From assembly GCF_035222375.1 (NCBI RefSeq), contig NC_085891.1, forward strand, positions 1,860,001 to 1,924,000: a DNA stretch of 64,000 nt, given 5' to 3'. Of the stretch, positions 54,552 to 64,000 are shown piece after piece. Numbering within the stretch: the first letter of the stretch is position 1; every line of letters begins with the position of its first letter. The translations under genes were made by a program, and so were the position numbers. The notes beneath the pieces were generated by a model that saw nothing but the letters and a program-made list of their open reading frames with translations, was not told where the DNA came from and did no database searches. Source of the DNA: Podospora pseudocomata. Taxonomy: Eukaryota; Ascomycota; Sordariomycetes; Sordariales; Podosporaceae.

Positions 54552-56625
54552 TCATGGATATCCCTCCTCCTTGATCCAAACAGGCGACCCCCTTTCTGGT
54601 GACCCCTCCGGCTCAATAGTCTTGGCCAGCATACCCGACAACACCTTCGACTGGTACATCCCCATCTTGGCCCATATCGTCTCCAGTATCCCCATCGCCC
54701 ACGTTCGGTAATGCCTCGGTATCCCCGGCGCCACTCCCGCGACTTTGATCTCGAATAATAACGTCGGTATTCCTGCAATACCAATCACTGCGCCGCCTTG
54801 CGTTTTGTCAAAGTGTTCGAGGTGTTCAGGTTGGAGGTTTGGATGCCGGTAGTGTGTTGGGATGGAGATGAGTGTGTCCCTCACAAGACGGACAAGGCAG
54901 TCCTGTATTTGCTGTATTTTCTTGTCGGATATAAGAGACGAGCTGCTGCTCGGGAAGCGCTGGACGCTTTCGATGAGGAGCTGGCTGAGCATAATTCTCG
55001 CCCAGCGGTAATGATTCCATATCCGGGCAAAGTACATGTCGGTGTAGATGTGATAACGGCCCTCAAAGACCGCATCTGGTGGGAAGAAGTTGTCGCTGAC
55101 TTGCTCTTCGATGACGGTCCATGGTCCGTCCTGGCGATCCTCCCAGGCGCCAAACTGCGCGTCTAGAGCAAGAGCTGTGCCGATCATGTCGGTGGTGGCT
55201 TGCTGTCCGTCGATAAAGTGTTGGCTTCGTACATAGCCTGATAGCTTGACGAACTCTACCACAGGGAAGATAAGTTCGGTCGATGGTATCTCCTTTGGTG
55301 TGGCCATGTTGGCGCCCATGGAAAGCCATTGTTGGAATGGTGGGGGTAGGCCTCCTTCGCCGGTTTGTGGCTCTGGTCGGGAGGGGATCATGTTGTTTGG
55401 TTCTGGTGACGTGTACTGGAAGGCGCCCTGGGTCGACGCTATCATGGAAAAGCACAGCTGGAGGAGCCCGCGGAGACCTTCAGATTGCGATTGGTGAAAG
55501 GGCAAAAAGCTTGTTAGAATGGCAGCACCGCCCATGATATGAGTTCGCGCTCCAGGGGCTGGCTTCTCGTCTCTTCCGCGAACAACCTTGATTCGGCGTT
55601 AGCAGAAACCAGCATTCAAAACTGAGGTACGGTACTCACCTCGTACATGGCCATCATGACTACAGCTCGGAGGATGACATCGAGGTCAAGCTCCGGAACA
55701 TGCCTGGCCATGATGGAGGACGAAATATTGTGCAACGCACGCCCATAGTGTTGTTTCGATAACGTACTCAATTTCTTGTCGCCGTTAATGTTGGACAAGC
55801 TGGCCAGCCCAACGGCTGCCATGATATCTCGCGTTACTGCTGAGTGGACCCATGGCCTTCCTTGAAGCTCCTGCCCGACCTTTGGCTCATCTGGAAGTCC
55901 AATCACATAATGCTCAATGTAAAACTGAATAGCCCTGTCGACGGCATTGATGGATATCTCCATGGGCACTCTGTACCCCAGTTCGGGGGCTTCTCGTTTG
56001 AAGGTGATCGCCGATGATGCCGATTGTGGTGATTGGGAGGCTGCCAGCCGACGTCGTATACTAATTGGAGATGCTGTTGATGTCGACGTTGGCGAGGTGG
56101 CCGAGGAAGATGAAGATGTTGATGGCGTTGGCGAAGATCCTGATCCTTCTCCCTGTTCGGATGTATCCGGCACACCCCACTGCTGGTGTGCTCTTTTTAT
56201 GACTTTGCTGCTCTCATCCCGGAACATCAACGAGAGCTGGTCTCGGTACCCGGGACACGGCTTACCCACCCGGATGCATTGCGCACACTGAGGGCGGACT
56301 TTGTCGCACTGCGAGGCACCACATGTCCGTCAGCACAAGATCCAGAACCCTTCCACCGGTACACTGATCTTCGATCCTTTGACACGACACAGATCTGACA
56401 GATGACAGACCACCAGGGGAGCCCGCAGGCAGGTATCTATAGCGGGAACACGACCCGAAGCTCTGGGCCACACGGGCGGCTGCGGATTGGGCCGGGCCCT
56501 GCCTGGTAGTGTCTGGCATATGTAGTCTGATGTCAGGGCATGGGGCTTAATACGTAAAAACTCACCTTGATGCGTCTCGTTCGACAGTTCTGGCAGCCCT
56601 GTGATGCTTTTCCACAGTAAACCAT
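54552..56625 (-). CDS. Zn2Cys6 transcription factor
   Basis: Exons 56625-56566, 56308-55640 and 55586-54552 give 587 aa. The binuclear zinc cluster is made across the first junction: CQNCRTRRIK in exon 1 joins CDKVRPQCAQCIRVGKPC in exon 2. The ligands are C11, C14, C21, C28, C31 and C38 (x2, x6, x6, x2, x6). A Ser/Thr-rich linker follows, then a fungal-specific regulatory domain at about 120-560, with the helical segment MEISINAVDRAIQFYIEHYV. Intron 1 is 257 nt, long for this window, and the next one is 53 nt. Such factors bind CGG half-sites and control metabolism or secondary metabolism; the targets are unknown. The neighbours give no pathway hint. The start ATG lies in an AACC-ATG context. 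Confidence 0.92.
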
Positions 56626-57794
56626 GGTTGGTTTCGGTGTTCTCGTAAACAAAGGCCAGAATGGGTATTCAACTCGCCGCCCGCATCCCCGCCCTCGCGC
56701 TCAGTTTTGCTGCGTTACTCCAGATATTGGCGGGGACTCGCCGGTAGTTAACCGAGCAGGGAAACCACTTCGTCGATAGGGGGGAGATGGCGGACAAATG
56801 GCGGTCACTCTTCGGGAGCTTCCATCAGGCAGGTCGCATTCGCTTCGCAACGGCGTGCGCATGCTATGCTATGCAGCAGCGTGATACGGCATCACTGCTG
56901 GTGGCAAGAAGACGGCAGAGTACGGTATGATATAGGGTGATTAGTAATAAATAATGGGGAGTTAATTGCTCAAGGGCCAGAAGTGAGCTGAGGGCTTGGG
57001 ACTTGTTCCTAAGAAACGGGAGCCTCGGTCTCTTGTACCCTGAGAGACGTGAACACAAGGACAGCTTGGCATAAAAAAGGCCAACGAGAGATGATCCGCG
57101 ATCGGCACCCGCTTGTGATGTGATATGATATCAAAAAAATAAGAGAGAACGTAGGGGGCTCGGTGGTGAAATTGAAGCAGATGGGGAGCTGCCTGGCCAG
57201 ATGGCAGATGGCTGATGGACCCCGGAAATAACGGCCAATTACCCACAGCTCTAAAAGCTCCGGCGATTCAAAGCTGAAGCAAGTGAGGTGGGAAGCTGCC
57301 AGCATTTCAGTGGGCATCGTGGAAACTATAGCGCCGTTGGGATCTCGCGTGCTTCCGCCAGGTTCCCCGCCATTCCTATCCGAGTAGCTGTGACTTGTCG
57401 CTAGCCACGACTGCGACTCTGGCGCAGGTATCCGGAACACCCGCTGCTCTGCCGGGGGTCAATTAAACCGGCCGATGCGCCGATTGTCAATGCGCTGCGG
57501 CGTGCACAGGCCCGGCAGCTGCCATCCGGCAGCACTAACGCCAGCAAGATGCGGGGTGACACCTGTGACGCAGCCTTGGTATCTTGGAGTATTGGGGTTT
57601 CTGACAGCATGTGCTTGTTTACCTGCTGTAAGTTGCTGACTTGACAGGGCACAGGTGTCCACAGAAAAATTTGGCCAGATTTTGCGCCTTGCTGTTGCCA
57701 GAACGATCATTACGATGCAACGGTGATGTTTGGCTGGAGGCTATCGTGTTTCACGGTGGCTTGGGTTCAATAGATCCGGATGATGTGGTAGCAG

Positions 57795-57830
57795 TGCCCC
57801 GCCGCGAGATTCGAACTCACCTAGTCGTTT
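57795..57830 (-). pseudogene. tRNA 3'-half-like fragment
   Basis: The minus strand reads a T-arm (GTGAG, TTCGAAT, CTCGC) followed by GGCGGGGC and A, like the T-arm, acceptor 3' strand and discriminator of a tRNA. I find no matching D-arm or acceptor 5' strand (GCCCCGCC expected) in the 120 nt upstream on that strand. Probably a tRNA-derived fragment. Confidence 0.3.
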
Positions 57831-58087
57831 GATCGAGGATCGGTTTCTTCAAATGACGGCGATGGCTTGCTGCTGGACATCAGTTTCCAACCCTGGCTCC
57901 CTGGTTCACCAACAAGCCACGCATTGAATATGATCTGCGGCGGATATCTATCAGCATCAGGGTAAGGATCGAAATCAGACAAAGTCAGTTGTGGCATGAC
58001 AAAACCATTAGATCTATAAACCGACGATTCGTCGCGTATCTGGTCTTTATGCTAGGTTGCCATGCTCCTTTTCCAGCAGATTTTGCC

Positions 58088-58109
58088 TTTTTTTTTTTTT
58101 TTTTTTTTT
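58088..58109 (+). repeat. Poly-T run (22 nt)
   Basis: Uninterrupted T22 in the large divergent intergenic region. Confidence 0.85.
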
Positions 58110-59468
58110 AAGTTGGTGTGAAATTGCAACTCTGAGCATCCATCCATGACCGACATTACGGCCCACTCGGGGTCGGCCAGTGCCGGTATCTGCCCCTCCC
58201 CGAAAACAAAACCCCGGACTCCGGGCCGGCCATCTGCATCGGGCGGGGTACAGGAGCCAGAGCTCCGGCCCGAGTCAAGGGCCCCGTCTTCCGGACCCGC
58301 CATTCCGTCTTGATCAGCATTGAACTTGCATACTGACAAAGTTCTCAGCTCTCTTGACTGCAGCTGCTTCTTGCGGGGAACTCTGCATTGCCTCATGCAG
58401 ACAGAGTGTTGAGAGCTTTGATCGACAGCGGGTACGCACAGTTTCGAGGCAATCTTCAGCATGCCCTATAGCTATCTTGCCGAAGGTAGTCACATGTGTA
58501 TGTCAATGGCGTAGTACCTTGCCCTAGCGAGATGGAGAGAAGCACCTTGCTGTAAGATTGAATATACTGGCTAATCTTTAGCAAAGGGCTACCTGGTGAT
58601 AGGTAGTCAAACTCTCATCACTGTTCTTCTCAAGCAGAGCTTCCCTTCCGAGCTCAAATCAGATCAGATGACGCTGCAGAATCCTCTATAGATAAGCATC
58701 AAATCTCAATATCACCAGTACTGAGGACAGAATCTAAAAACACAATTGGTGGCGAGTTGGCTACCGATGGCTGAAGTTTATTATGGAAGTGTGGTGGTGA
58801 AGCAACCTGAAAGGCAAGTTCCGCGGCCACACAGTGTGGGGGCAGGCGGCCCAACCTTACGCAAATCAATTTTCTGCGTGTGTTCAAGAATCCATCGACC
58901 TGATTCCCAAAGTTTCGCGACTGCCGCAGCCGCTCTCAACAACACCAGGTCACCCTTTCCACTCTGGAGAAGCTCCACCTCGAGAATTCAAACCATCTTC
59001 CACTAAATCATTGACCATCCCGTCGACTCTAGCCATCTACCCAATCCGTCTTTGCCATCTCCCCCTCCATCTCTGCGAGCTTCTTCTCTTCTTTCTCTAC
59101 AAGCCCTTCCCCTCTCCGATCCCGATCCCGCTCCCTGGTGCACTTTCTGCAAACGCAACCGAAGCCCAGCTCCGTTGCCAAACCAGCTCTGATCTCGGAG
59201 CCGGCTTCAAAAAAAGAGTGCGTGTGCTCCATCCTCCGATCTTGCTCTCTTCCATCCAAGATGCCCCTCTCTGCCCCTCGATGCGTCTTTTTTTCTCCAC
59301 TTTCCGCTGACCTCACCATTTCCAGAGATATCTTCACTTCTCTCCGGCGCCACACAAAGCCTAGTCTCGTCCGACTCTGCCCCACGCCCGCGCCGTGATT
59401 TTCCATCTCCCTCGTCGTCATCACTTCTGTTTTCTTTAATCATCACACACAAAAAAACAACAGCAATC

Positions 59469-61240
59469 ATGTCGACAAACGGTAATGCTAATCACCACGA
59501 GCAATACGCTGCTACCGGCCCAACCACCACAGAGTCGACTTCCCAGATCGAGAACTCGCAGAGCGACCTCCCCAAGGATGAGATCGGCTGGTACTTTGTT
59601 GAGCAATACTACACAACCCTGAGCAAGAACCCCAACAAGCTTCACGTGAGTCTGCGGATATTTCTGGCGGTGCAGTGGCTTGGTGGGCTAACGGTCAATT
59701 GTAGCTTTTCTACGGCAAGAAGTCTCAGTTCGTCGCCGGTGCCGAGGCTGAGGTCACCACTGTCTGCGTCAACAGACCTGTAAGACTTTCCAATTGGGTT
59801 TGCGTTTAGGTGTTGAGCCTCTCGAAGCTAACTGTCTGCGAAGAACATCCAAGAGCGCATCAAGCAGTTGGACTTTGAGGATTCCAAGGTCCGCATCTCC
59901 AACGTCGACTCCCAAGGGTCTGCCGAGAACATCCTCATCCAGGTCATTGGTGAGATCTCCAGCAAGGGTGCCGAGCCCCGCAAATTCGTCCAGTCCTTCG
60001 TCCTTGCCAAGCAGCCCTCGGGTTACTTTGTTCTCAACGACATCCTGAGATATATCGTCGATGAGCCCGTTGAGGAGACTGAGGCCGCCGCTGAGGCTCC
60101 AGTAGAGGCCCCTGCTGCCACCGAGGCTGCCCCAGCCGTCGAGGCCGAGGCCGAGCCCGCCGCCGAGCCTGAGGTTCCTGTCGAGGAGCCTGCCGTTGAG
60201 GAGAAGGAGCCAGCTGAGTTGGACACCGCCGCCATCTCTCAGAAGCTTGAGGAGGCTGCTGAGGAAGCCCCCGCTTCCGCTGCCGCCGAGGCTCCTGCTC
60301 CCGAGCCTGTTGTCGAGACCCAAGAACCAGTTGTTGAGGAGAAGACTGAGACCCAGCCCACCCCCGAGAAGGTCGTCGAGGAAGTTGCCGAGGAGGCGGC
60401 TGCGAAGCCCGAGGAGCCTAAGGATCCCGCGCCGACCCCCGCGGCTCCTGCCACTGCTGCTCCTGTTGCCGCTCCCGCGCCTGCGGAGCCCCCCAAGCCC
60501 CAGCAGCCCCCCAAGCCCATGACCTGGGCTAGTCGCCTGGCTGCTTCTGCTGCTGCCGCGGCTCCCAAGCCTGTCATTCCCAAGGTTGCGACTCCTCCTG
60601 CTGCTGCTCAGGCGCGTGCTCCTGTTCCTGCTCAGGCCCCTACTACCGCTCCTCAGTCCACAGAGGCCGCCCCTGCCGCCCCCAAGGATCAGGGTAGCGA
60701 GTGGCAGACCGCTGAGACCAAGCGTCAGAGCCGCGCTCAGCCTGCCGCTGCCGCTACTCAGACCGAGAAGGAGGGAACCCTTGCCTATATCAAATTTGTT
60801 ACTGATAAGGTGAAGGAGGCCGACCTCAAGGCCACCCTGGAGGCTTTCGGTGAGGTCGTGTACTTCGACATCAACCGTACCAAGGTAAGCGATATCTTTT
60901 TAGATGAACGTCAATGAACCAGACTAACCCAGCTGTACAGAACTGCGCCTTCGTCGAGTTCAAGACCCCGGCCGGTTACAATGCTGCTGCCGCTGCCAAC
61001 CCCCACACTGTGAACGGCGAGAACATCGTCGTTGAGCCCCGTCGTCCCAAGTCGAACGCTTATGGCGGTGCCGGCTACCCCGCTCGTGCTGGTGCCACCG
61101 GTGGCCGTGGTAGCCGCGGCGGGTACGAGTCTCAGCGCAGCGGCAGCCAAGGTGGCGGCCGTGGTGGCTTCACTGGACAGGGCCGTGGTGGTCGCGGCGG
61201 TGCCCCTCGCGGACGCGGCGCTTCCCAGGCCAACGCCTAG
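59469..61240 (+). CDS. G3BP-like NTF2 + RRM RNA-binding protein
   Basis: Exons 59469-59645, 59705-59779, 59844-60884 and 60941-61240 give 530 aa. Residues about 35-170 form an NTF2-like domain: EIGWYFVEQYYTTLSKNPNK, LFYGKKSQFV and a YFVLNDILRYI end. An Ala/Pro/Glu-rich linker spans about 180-420. The RRM covers about 430-510: GTLAYIKFVTD as RNP2-like and NCAFVEFKTPAGYN as RNP1-like. The tail is rich in RGG and Gly. This order is that of G3BP and fungal Nxt3/Bre5-type proteins, which bind the Ubp3 deubiquitinase and mark stress granules (established for relatives). The linker is extreme in Ala codons (GCC/GCT). The third intron lies just before the RNP1 strand. Three short introns of 56-64 nt, two with CTAAC branch sites. 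Confidence 0.94.
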
Positions 61241-63022
61241 ACGGCGATTGCTGCTTAGCGCGAGTTCACAAGCTGATCAAAGACACATTTATTGTCCATG
61301 ATCTTGAAAAGGTTCCAAGGTGAGCTGCTAGTGTCAACAAGCCTAGCATCCATATTCACACGCCATACGACGGAGTTGAGGGGAGGGCGGGCATTCTTCT
61401 TGGTGCGTCATGGAGTCACGGGGTTTGATTAGTTAGGAAAGGGCAAAATGGTCAAGATTCATGGTTTTTTTTTTCTCTTGATGGCAATCTGGCGGTGCAG
61501 TGTTGTGGAGTTGTGTGTGTTTTTCTGCTGCTGTTATTCTTGTTCTCGTTGCTAGTTGGGCCGTGCATTTGACTTGCACAGGTCACTCTTTTCCCCAAAC
61601 ACGCCCCTTGCACACACATCACACACATATCAAAAGGTTGTCATGGTTTTGCGGCATCGTTACAGCGTTGGGGGAAACGGAAAACGGTAGCATTGTATAC
61701 CTCACTGGCGGGGTGGACTGGCTGGATGAATGCGGGTGGGAAAGGTTGGTGTGGAAAAAGGAAAAAGACACGGCATGAAATGTTGACCTGGTGTACGGTA
61801 TGGTACGACATGGTACGGAAAATGAAGGCAATGGGGCCCAGAAGGAGTATGCCTGAAAAGGAGATGGAGACAACCTCTACACATCACCATTACAACATTC
61901 TTCCCAATCGAGGGCGGGGTGGGCCTTGTACGAGTAATTACGTTTGGGAGGGAGAAAGGCAAAAGGAGAGGAAGGGGGACGAAGCGTGTTGAGACAGTAT
62001 CGTTTTAGCTTGCTTGTGGATTGAAGGGGATCGTACGGTATGGGATAGGGAATAGTTAGTACCTTAGATTAGGGAGGTTTAAAAAGATGTGTATTGTTAA
62101 AAGCGAGATATTATTTGCAAAGATTCTGTCTCAACTTGATATGGCTGTCTTGTGATCTGTCTGGGGAAGGAGAGATATGGTGTTGGGCAAGATGTTGGAT
62201 GTAAGGAAGCTTTATTGGAGTGGGCATGAAGAGAGGTGAGGCACCACCACTACAAGAGCCAAGGACTTGCATCTTGGATTCTGCTTTTGGTGATTTAAAG
62301 TCGGGGTACTTTAGTTGGTGTTTAGGTTGTAAGATAAACCATGCCTCAAAAGCAAATCAATACGTCTTTTAAGTATCTTTAATAATGTAGCTTAGTGATT
62401 ATTCTTCGAGGCATGGTCCACAATATGATATTGGTTAACTTACCCTTGCTCTTCTGTAGGGAGGGTGTGAATAGCCAGACGGCTAGATAAATGGACGTAG
62501 AGATATAGGCTGTGTCATCTTGACTATCTAGACATCTAATAGAGCTAGCCACTCGTCTGGCTTTTCGATCTCGTTTTTCAGATCTGTTGATTGTTATGTT
62601 GAGCTTTCTCAGCCGGTGCAACTACGGTAAAATAGCTTATCATGACTTCTTCAACTGCTTCTTTTCTTTTCTTTCCCTTTTCTTTTCTTTCCCTTTTTTT
62701 TTTTTTTTTTCTTTTTTTTGTTTTTTGTTTTCGAGAACATCCAGGCAGGTAGGCAGATGGGAGTTGTCAAGGGATGTTGTCAAAACATTGAGATGGCCGT
62801 TCCCTGGTGTTGGGATTTAGCGTGTGCTGTATTCGTCGTCTTTTTGCGAAGTTTACTGTTGAAGCCTATATATTCCGTTGGGTCTTCTTGTCTTGGACGT
62901 GTTCTGCTTCACGATAGAGGAGGAGGCAATCAATGCTGTTGGAGACATAGACTGGTGATGATGATAATGTTGGGGCAAAAAAAGAAGAAAAGCAAACGCT
63001 GGAAAGAAACAAACGCTGTTTG
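61241..63022. other. Intergenic after G3BP-like gene
   Basis: 1.8 kb, purine-rich then T-rich (T-run near 62694-62710). Small frames without domains. No gene supported. Confidence 0.55.
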
Positions 63023-63095
63023 TGGACGGGCCAGGAGTCGAACCTGGGCCTTCGCTCAAACTCGGAAACGCACTAACCACTGTACTACCGCGTCC
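63023..63095 (-). tRNA. tRNA-like locus, identity unclear (possible pseudogene)
   Basis: The minus strand gives 73 nt with a good D-arm (GTAC/GTGC around AGTGGTTA), a good T-arm (CCAGG/CCTGG, loop TTCGACT), an acceptor stem GGACGCG/CCCGTCC with one C-C mismatch, and discriminator A. It matches the Pol III A-box and B-box words. The anticodon arm is poor: TTCCG against GCGAA pairs only three of five bases, and position 33 is not T, so no anticodon can be assigned with trust. It may be a decayed tRNA or one with an unusual arm. Confidence 0.45.
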
Positions 63096-64000
63096 ACGGA
63101 ATGCTAATCTTGGGACTCGGGATTGTATACTGGGTTGGGGTTGGGTTGGAGCTGAAGGCTTTGGATTGTGGATGTGGCTTTGTTTGACAGCTGGTGGACG
63201 TCGAACTAGTGTGGAAAAAGGGGGTGTTCGGAAAGGTTAAAACGCCTCCCTGTTTGGGTGATGAGAGGCCGGTTTTTTGGGCGGATGGTGAGGGTTGATA
63301 AGTGCTTTGAATCAGAAGAGGGCGTTTGATATTGAGGAGGATGTATGAAATGGATTTTATGGGCAGGCGCGTGGCGAGGTGGCTAAGCGTGGTGAAAGAG
63401 CACTTTTCGAGGGTTCCGGCGTGATAAGCCAAGTAGAAATAGGGGCTTCCGAAATGTGCTGCTCGGCAAACTTCATCGGTTTTCTGTTGGGGTGATAAAG
63501 AGACATGACCAGTTCCCAGCTGACTGGAGGCTGATGATCATTGGAGCATCGTTCTCATTCAGAAAACGGCCACGAGGGCACGACATGTCAAAGTTCCAAG
63601 AGGTAATAGCGATGTGAAGCACGTCAGATCCTAAAGAGGCATGTATGACACTGATAACCAGCTGTGTCATGTATCAGAACCATATCTCTGCTGTGTTTGG
63701 TTGAGAGATATGTGCTAGGTACTTCTCTGTTCACAGACTTAGGCCTGGTTCAGTTCATGTAGGAAGGCTTGTTTGAGTAGTCTAGGTCTTGATATGTTAA
63801 TGATTATATTTCCACAAAAGATTCTGCGGGTATGGCTGATAGCTTCTCATATGACAGCTGCCATGTCGGTCTGTGTGTCTCTGTATTTCGAATCGGTGTA
63901 GCTGAGTCACTTCACGTCGATAAACCTCTCACCTTTCCTACGGCTACCTCGGCAGAGGCTCAGGGAGAGTACATCTGCCAGAGAAAGTAAGCCACTGATG
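63096..64000. other. Right edge, no gene seen
   Basis: 0.9 kb with no frame longer than 115 codons and no motif. The window ends in intergenic sequence as far as I can see. Confidence 0.5.

Larger units (their letters stand above)
56626..59468. other. Divergent region between Zn2Cys6 factor and G3BP-like gene
   Basis: 2.8 kb without a protein gene I can support. It holds a tRNA 3'-half-like sequence (57795-57830), a T22 run (58088-58109) and a CT-rich leader before the G3BP-like ATG. The many open frames overlap on both strands and show no domain. Confidence 0.5.

Noticed and set aside
63366-63430. Second tRNA-like sequence (GTGGCGAGGTGGCTAAGCG)
   Set aside because: It resembles a Ser/Leu-type D-arm, but no T-arm or acceptor pairing could be found.
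1-64000. Secondary-metabolite or other functional gene cluster
   Set aside because: The Zn2Cys6 factor and the siderophore transporter are 45 kb apart, with housekeeping genes between and no synthase, so there is no cluster.
1-64000. CRISPR arrays, intact transposons or LTR elements
   Set aside because: No regularly spaced repeats, no long terminal or inverted repeats, and no transposase or reverse-transcriptase motifs were found by eye.

Overview
The window is nuclear DNA of a filamentous ascomycete, most likely a sordariomycete and perhaps Sordariales (inference). The reasons are short spliceosomal introns (about 50-80 nt, GTRNGY donors, CTRAC branch sites, YAG acceptors), mono-exonic stretches of several kb, a fungal Zn2Cys6 factor, an ARN/SIT siderophore transporter and a single Far1-like mating scaffold. 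I place fifteen protein-coding genes I can name to a family, two I cannot name, two intron-bearing tRNA-Ala genes and one tRNA-like locus. There is no bacterial-style operon, no CRISPR array and no intact mobile element.

Layout, left to right. FAR1-like RING-H2/PH/VWA scaffold (+, 1834-5704). Siderophore-iron transporter (+, 7890-9804), whose frame is broken once at a G run. tRNA-Ala(AGC) (10208). DUF3074 coiled-coil protein (-, 12727-10590). MOT1 (-, 19635-13735), divergent from cohesin SMC3 (+, 22072-25861). Hsp90 co-chaperone CDC37 (+, 26485-28142). A protein with an internal zinc cluster (+, 29087-32230). A 2.5 kb gene-free stretch with diverged repeats. An acidic, disordered protein (+, 34715-36679). 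Glutaminyl cyclase (+, 38151-39336). PHO85-like CDK (+, 40301-41368). The SAGA subunit SGF73 (+, 42077-43513), whose frame stays open after a single TAG to 44989. A second tRNA-Ala(AGC) (45825). An AT-richer gene-poor stretch (about 46.1-49.1 kb). A peroxisomal-type carrier (+, 49100-50289), NOSIP homologue (-, 51572-50362), tafazzin (+, 52273-53661), Zn2Cys6 factor (-, 56625-54552), a G3BP-like NTF2/RRM protein (+, 59469-61240), and a tRNA-like locus (-, 63023-63095).

The genes are mostly conserved housekeeping and signalling genes rather than a cluster with one job. The links I can argue come from promoter words: an iron GATA (SreA/Fep1-type) site before the siderophore transporter, two MluI cell-cycle boxes at SMC3, a heat-shock-like element before CDC37 and a pheromone-response word before FAR1. 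These are motif matches, not shown activity.

The observations most worth a second look are these: the same-frame 490-codon continuation after the SGF73 stop, the one-base frame break in the transporter, the two tRNA-Ala genes with different introns, micro-exons of 18-19 nt in MOT1 and tafazzin, and a repeated switch from C-rich to G-rich coding strand within genes. I did not find an obviously new multi-gene system.
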